A stretch of 18,755 nucleotides of DNA, taken from NCBI GenBank assembly GCA_002408725.1, contig DHTR01000095.1, positions 15,428 to 34,182 on the forward strand, given 5' to 3'. Shown here piece by piece: positions 15,189 to 18,755 of the stretch (positions within the stretch are counted from its first letter, which is position 1; each line of letters begins with the position of its first letter). The position numbers and the translations under genes were made by a program. Below the pieces are notes generated by a model. It was not told the origin of the DNA. It made no database searches and saw nothing but the letters and a program-made list of their open reading frames with translations. The stretch is from Pelotomaculum sp. UBA5255. Lineage in GTDB: Bacteria > Bacillota > Desulfotomaculia > Desulfotomaculales > Pelotomaculaceae.

Positions 15189-15599
15189 TCAAATCCTGTG
15201 TCTTGTAGAAAGTACACTCAACACAAAATCTGTCAATTCCGTAGTCAGGCGTTCAATATCCGCATTGAGCCTGTTCCTTTCCCCGACCAATTGGGTCAGG
15301 CGCTCCTGCATGGCCCTGATGACCTTATACTGTCCGGATTCAACCAGGTAATCCTGCGCCGCAGGCAAGGAGTCTACCAGCACACCGGCCCCGGGAACTA
15401 CCTTGACAACAGCTGCCTCCTGCAAGAGAGACAAGGCCCTCCGGATGGTTTCCGGAGAAACATTATAAAGGCCGGCTAAAGTAGAACGGCCCGATATTTT
15501 TTGCCCTTCTTTATACTCCCCCTGGGCAACCCTTTCCGCAATGTCCATGGCAATGGTGATATAACGGGCAATGTGCAGGGGAGTTGGATGATTATCCAT
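15189..15599 (-). CDS. Short GntR-type winged-helix regulator with C-terminal coiled coil
   Basis: A 136-residue protein with an N-terminal GntR/YhcF-like winged helix-turn-helix (about 5-80; ERVAQGEYKEGQKISG, STLAGLYNVSPETIRRALSLL as helix-turn-helix, and a wing ending GAGVLVDS). After a short linker, a heptad-rich helix (about 95-130; LTQLVGERNRLNADIERLTT) replaces the larger ligand-binding domain of classical GntR proteins. Related clostridial proteins carry a TrkA-C domain at this place; none is seen here. ATG 15599 is chosen, but TTG 15608, with AAAGGA nine bases upstream, is equally possible. It is divergent from the stalk/beta-propeller gene and upstream of the rib operon, so either could be its target. 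Function unproven. Confidence 0.85.
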   Translation of the reverse strand: MDNHPTPLHIARYITIAMDIAERVAQGEYKEGQKISGRSTLAGLYNVSPETIRRALSLLQEAAVVKVVPGAGVLVDSLPAAQDYLVESGQYKVIRAMQERLTQLVGERNRLNADIERLTTELTDFVLSVLSTRHRI

Positions 15600-15642
15600 T
15601 TTAAGCAATACACCTTTTCCTTTTATGATCTAAGTTTTTATT

Positions 15643-15668
15643 AAAAAAACAGCAGTTTCTTGCCGCTG
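15643..15668 (-). promoter_or_regulatory. Terminator-like stem-loop in the GntR gene leader
   Basis: On the minus strand CAGCGG and CTGCTG pair (15668-15663, 15655-15650) around CAAGAAA and are followed by seven Ts (15649-15643). It lies just downstream of a TATAAT, about 45 bases before the GntR start codon. It looks like an intrinsic terminator, but its position points to a 5'-end stem-loop or attenuator rather than the end of a gene. Confidence 0.6.
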
Positions 15669-15674
15669 CACCAT

Positions 15675-15680
15675 ATTATA
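15675..15680 (-). promoter_or_regulatory. Candidate sigma-A -10 box for the GntR gene
   Basis: On the minus strand a perfect TATAAT lies about 80 bases before the GntR start. The best -35 at 17 bases (TGGAGT) matches only half the consensus, so the promoter is supported mainly by its -10. Transcription would start at about 15668, the first base of the following stem-loop. Confidence 0.5.
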
Positions 15681-15801
15681 CACAATAAATCTCAGGAACT
15701 CCACCCCAAAAAAAATAATCCAAGTTTACTGTAAATTTGAACCATCTTCACGTGTAAGTCGTCTAACTGATAAAACATTAAAAAAGTGAGGTTATTTTGC
15801 G

Positions 15802-18195
15802 ATGAAAAAGTTTATCCCCTTTGGCGTTTTAATGCTGCTGCTTGCTGTCTTATTTACCCTGCGGCTTGGCCCGGGAGCAAGCGCCGCACCCGGCCACAGC
15901 GCCGGTTTTGTTATCGGCGAAAGAACCTTCACTGCGGACGGGCAGATTAGAGCCATGGACGTTGCCCCCTTTGTTGAAGAGGGCCGGACCTTTATTCCGG
16001 TACGGTTTCTGGCCTCCGCCCTGGGGATCCCGGATGACGGCATTGCCTGGGACGAAGCAGGCCGGTCGGTAACCCTCTCCCAGAATGGACAGTCGATCCA
16101 GCTTTACGTAGGAAATCCCTCCCTGCAAGTGAACAGCCGGAAAATCACGATGGACGCCGTCCCCCGGCTTATAGAAGGGCGGGTCTTTCTTCCCGTCCGG
16201 TGGGTTGCCGAAGCCCTGGGTTATGAGGTGGACTGGGTGGAGTCGGCCGGAACCGTACGGGTCGGGGAACCGGGGAGCCTGCAGGATCAGCAGCCGGAGG
16301 GGGACACTCTTCTCCCAAATGTCGGCTCCTATGAAAACTTAAAAAACCTCCTGGCAAATACCCGGCAGGGCGGATCAGCATTGTATAAAACAAGAGCAGC
16401 AGATGATGGAATAAGAGTAACACAGGATGCCCGGGAACTAAGCGCCGCTGCTCCCCCCTCAGGGGCAGGCGGCAAGGCCAACTCAGTGGCAGGCGAGGCG
16501 GATTATTCCAAAACCAACCTTCAGGTCGAGGGTGTGGATGAAGCCGATATCGTAAAAACTGACGGCGCCTATATTTACCAGGTCAACCGGGAGCGGATCA
16601 TCATCGCAAAGGCCTACCCGCCGGAAGATCTGAAAGTTGTAAGTACTTTGAATTACGAAAATAGGGGCTTTTCACCGCTGGAAATGTACGTGGATGAAAG
16701 CCACCTGGTTGTCATCGGCCAAGCGAACGCTCCCGTCTATAGACCCATGGAGAGCAGCCCGATAATCATGCCTCCTTACTGGAACAGGGAATCAGTCAAG
16801 GCGATAATCTACGATATCAAGGATAAATCAAACATCCGGCAGTTGCGCGAGCTGGAGCTGAACGGGCGGTATGTATCTTCCAGAAAGATCGGACAATCCT
16901 TTTATCTCGTTGCCAACAAGAACATTTACTATAATCCGGGACAGGAAATCGAGGAACCCAGACCCTTGTACCGTGATACAGCAATCCAGGAAGGATTCGT
17001 AGAAATAGACTACCCGGAAATCCGCTGTTTCCCCGGTTTTGTAGAACCCAGTTACCTGATCGTGGCCGGGTTGAACCTCGACCGGCCCGATGAAAAAGCC
17101 AGTGTTTCCAGCTATCTCGGATCCGGCCAGAACATTTACGCCTCCACAAAAAACCTTTATATTGCTGTAACCAGCTACCGCTACGACACCAGAAAGGATC
17201 TATCCGGGGTGCTGCCCGGCCCCCGGCCTCAGGGAGCCACAAACAGTACTAAGGTATACAAGTTTGAAATGAAGGACGGGGACTTAACTTACGCAGGAAG
17301 CGGAGAGGCGCCGGGCAGCATTCTCAACCAGTTTTCCATGGACGAATATAACAACTTTTTCCGTATTGCCACTACCCAGGGTGAGAGCTGGCGTTCCGAC
17401 GAATTTACATCCAAGAACAACCTCTATGTTCTGGACAGCGACCTGAAGATCACCGGTAAAATAGAAGGCATTGCCCCCGGCGAAAAGATCTATTCTGTTA
17501 GATTCCTGGGAGACAGGGCGTACATGGTGACCTTCAAAAGTGTAGACCCATTCTTTGTCCTGGATTTGAGCGATCCTCGGCATCCCGGAATACTGGGCGC
17601 CCTGAAGATTCCCGGCTACAGCGATTATCTGCATCCCTACGATGAAAACCATATCATCGGCTTCGGCAAGGACACTGTGGAACTGGGACCGAAGGGAGGA
17701 ACGGGCGATGAAGGAAGCATGGCCTTTTACATGGGTATGAAAATGGCTCTCTTCGATGTTACTGACGTTAAAAATCCCGTGGAAATGTTCCGGGAAAAAA
17801 TCGGTGACAGGGGAACAGACTCCGAACTTTTGCAAAACCACAAAGCCCTGCTGTTTTCCAAAGAGAAAAACCTCCTGGCCTTCCCTGTCAGGGTCATGGA
17901 GTCCGGCGAAGCCAGGGGAACAGCAGGAGCACCCTTCCCGGAGTACGGCCAGTTTACCTTCCAGGGAGCTTATGTTTACAACCTGGATCTTGACCACGGC
18001 TTTGTCCGCCAAGGCCGCCTTACACACCTTACGGAAGAGGATTTCCTTAAGGCTGGAAGCTATTGGTACGACAGCGAAAAGAACATTGAAAGAATCCTGT
18101 ATATTAACGAAAACCTCTATACTCTGTCCAAGATGATGATTAAGGCCAACAAACTGGAAGGTCTTCAGGAAACAGGCAGCTTAGTGATTAAATAA
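15802..18195 (+). CDS. Exported protein with copper-amine-oxidase-type stalk domain and beta-propeller domain
   Basis: A 797-residue secreted protein. The N-terminus (MKKFIPFGVLMLLLAVLFTL, then an Ala-rich GASAAPG cleavage region) is a signal peptide. Residues about 36-155 form the copper amine oxidase N-terminal-like stalk domain, seen from its paired motifs FIPVRFLASALGI (64-76) and FLPVRWVAEALGY (129-141). A low-complexity linker (about 160-235) leads to the C-terminal beta-propeller domain family whose signature, NLQVEGVDEADIVKTDGAYIY, starts near residue 239 and continues to the end. No catalytic residues are evident, so a cell-surface binding or scaffold role is likely (inference). The ATG is preceded by GTGAGG at ten bases. 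It stands alone, with a strong terminator behind it, divergent from the GntR gene. Confidence 0.92.
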   Translation: MKKFIPFGVLMLLLAVLFTLRLGPGASAAPGHSAGFVIGERTFTADGQIRAMDVAPFVEEGRTFIPVRFLASALGIPDDGIAWDEAGRSVTLSQNGQSIQLYVGNPSLQVNSRKITMDAVPRLIEGRVFLPVRWVAEALGYEVDWVESAGTVRVGEPGSLQDQQPEGDTLLPNVGSYENLKNLLANTRQGGSALYKTRAADDGIRVTQDARELSAAAPPSGAGGKANSVAGEADYSKTNLQVEGVDEADIVKTDGAYIYQVNRERIIIAKAYPPEDLKVVSTLNYENRGFSPLEMYVDESHLVVIGQANAPVYRPMESSPIIMPPYWNRESVKAIIYDIKDKSNIRQLRELELNGRYVSSRKIGQSFYLVANKNIYYNPGQEIEEPRPLYRDTAIQEGFVEIDYPEIRCFPGFVEPSYLIVAGLNLDRPDEKASVSSYLGSGQNIYASTKNLYIAVTSYRYDTRKDLSGVLPGPRPQGATNSTKVYKFEMKDGDLTYAGSGEAPGSILNQFSMDEYNNFFRIATTQGESWRSDEFTSKNNLYVLDSDLKITGKIEGIAPGEKIYSVRFLGDRAYMVTFKSVDPFFVLDLSDPRHPGILGALKIPGYSDYLHPYDENHIIGFGKDTVELGPKGGTGDEGSMAFYMGMKMALFDVTDVKNPVEMFREKIGDRGTDSELLQNHKALLFSKEKNLLAFPVRVMESGEARGTAGAPFPEYGQFTFQGAYVYNLDLDHGFVRQGRLTHLTEEDFLKAGSYWYDSEKNIERILYINENLYTLSKMMIKANKLEGLQETGSLVIK

Positions 18196-18232
18196 TTTGG
18201 GCTTAAGTAAAATCACGTTGTAAAATAACGAT

Positions 18233-18263
18233 AAAAGCGCCGGGTAAAACCCCGGCGCTTTTT
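18233..18263 (+). terminator. Strong intrinsic terminator after the beta-propeller gene
   Basis: A perfect 12-bp stem, AAAAGCGCCGGG (18233-18244) and CCCGGCGCTTTT (18251-18262), with a TAAAAC loop and a T5 tail. The A-run on the left makes it usable in both directions, so it could also end transcription arriving from rpe and the small ORF. Confidence 0.92.
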
Positions 18264-18340
18264 GGACGCTAAAAACTTACTTCCGCTCCGAACTGTCTTG
18301 CTTCCCATGAGAACTGATTCCAAGCCTGAACCGGACTAAC

Positions 18341-18478
18341 TTACTCTACCCCGTGGTTAGCGCAACCGGGAACTCCGGGCAGACGGAGAAAATAAACTTC
18401 AAAATAATTAAGATCGAAATATCTGTTTCTTTCCGTAATTTCGGCAATGGTTTTTTGTTCGCACTTCCAAATTGCCAT
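18341..18478 (-). CDS. Small unrecognised protein, 45 residues, coupled to rpe
   Basis: An ATG at 18478 lies one base after the rpe stop codon. GGGAGGT, inside the last rpe codons, is about ten bases upstream, so translation is probably coupled. The 45-residue product begins MAIWKCEQKTIAEI, has an aromatic-rich centre (NRYFDLNYFEVYFLRL) and ends in GVPGCANHGVE, with two cysteines. There is no signal peptide or clear membrane helix. It is shorter than common gene-calling limits. I do not recognise a family; it is not SpoVM, which lies in this neighbourhood in Bacillus. A strong bidirectional hairpin follows at 18233-18263. That it is a real gene rests on position and ribosome-binding site only. 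Confidence 0.6.
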   Translation of the reverse strand: MAIWKCEQKTIAEITERNRYFDLNYFEVYFLRLPGVPGCANHGVE

Positions 18479-18479
18479 T

Positions 18480-18755
18480 TTAAAGTTTACCTCCCTCTGC
18501 GGCTTGCCTGATCTCCCTCAGCGCCGCAACAAGATCATCTTTGCCAAAGATGGCTGAGCCGGCCACCAGCACGTTTGCCCCGGCTTTTGCCACAGCACCC
18601 GCCGTATTGCTGTTAATTCCACCGTCAACCTGTATTTCCGCCCCCAGGCCGCGCTCTTCCAACATCCTTTTAACCGCCTTTATTTTCGGCAGAACCTCTG
18701 GAATCAGGGTCTGTCCGCCGAAACCCGGGTTTACGGTCATCAACAGGACCAGATC
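18480..18755 (-). CDS. rpe: Ribulose-phosphate 3-epimerase, C-terminal part
   Basis: Interconverts ribulose 5-phosphate and xylulose 5-phosphate in the pentose phosphate pathway. The visible 91 residues are the C-terminal part of the TIM barrel: LLMTVNPGFGGQ with the conserved metal-site neighbourhood, IQVDGGINSNT carrying the Asp that serves as catalytic acid/base in the family, and the phosphate-binding GANVLVAGSAIFG. The gene continues beyond the right edge. In Firmicutes rpe usually follows prkC and rsgA and comes before the spoVM-rpmB region; here at least seven kilobases separate it from rpmB. It could also supply ribulose 5-phosphate to RibBA, though that link is metabolic, not genetic. 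Confidence 0.97.
   Translation of the reverse strand, partial: DLVLLMTVNPGFGGQTLIPEVLPKIKAVKRMLEERGLGAEIQVDGGINSNTAGAVAKAGANVLVAGSAIFGKDDLVAALREIRQAAEGGKL

Overview
The window looks like chromosomal core-region DNA from an endospore-forming, probably anaerobic Firmicute. The best fit is the Peptococcaceae/Desulfotomaculum-Pelotomaculum group, although the taxon is an inference. The signs are: a germination protease (gpr) next to an alpha/beta small acid-soluble spore protein; a YlbJ-type sporulation membrane protein; a GerM-like protein fragment; strong Shine-Dalgarno sites with many TTG/GTG starts; Firmicute-type sigma-A and sigma-G promoters; an FMN riboswitch; and an NDP-forming acetyl-CoA synthetase of the kind common in fermentative and syntrophic anaerobes. 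I see no phage, insertion sequence, CRISPR, tRNA or rRNA.

Layout, left to right. At 1-174 (-) is the N-terminus of a membrane-anchored GerMN-like protein, divergent from ylbJ (329-1588, +). At 1824-4990 (+) is a two-gene unit: a fused NDP-forming acyl-CoA synthetase and a P-loop/DRTGG protein that resembles the regulatory half of phosphotransacetylase without its catalytic domain. It converges on a minus-strand operon, rsmD-coaD-coiled-coil protein (6555 to 5005). A single hairpin that contains both stop codons separates the two. At 6693-8360 is a forespore cluster: gpr (+) converges on an alpha/beta SASP gene (-), and upstream of the SASP is a previously unlisted 31-codon ORF with its own sigma-G-type promoter. 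recG (10581 to 8509, -) is divergent from rpmB (10686-10877, +).

From 15138 down to 11164 (-) is a complete riboflavin operon: consensus sigma-A promoter, FMN riboswitch with intrinsic terminator, then ribD-ribE-ribBA-ribH. It probably ends at the bidirectional terminator shared with rpmB. Upstream on the same strand is a short GntR-type regulator, divergent from an exported stalk-domain/beta-propeller protein (15802-18195, +), which ends in a strong terminator. The right edge holds the C-terminal half of rpe (-), followed immediately by a 45-codon ORF that appears translationally coupled to it.

Together the genes cover housekeeping (CoA, riboflavin, ribosome, DNA repair), energy metabolism (acyl-CoA to acid plus ATP) and sporulation. 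The most interesting new items are the two small unlisted genes (8200-8295 and 18341-18478), the pairing of the acyl-CoA synthetase with a catalytically stripped phosphotransacetylase-like regulator, and a stem-loop with a U-tract at the predicted 5' end of the GntR transcript.
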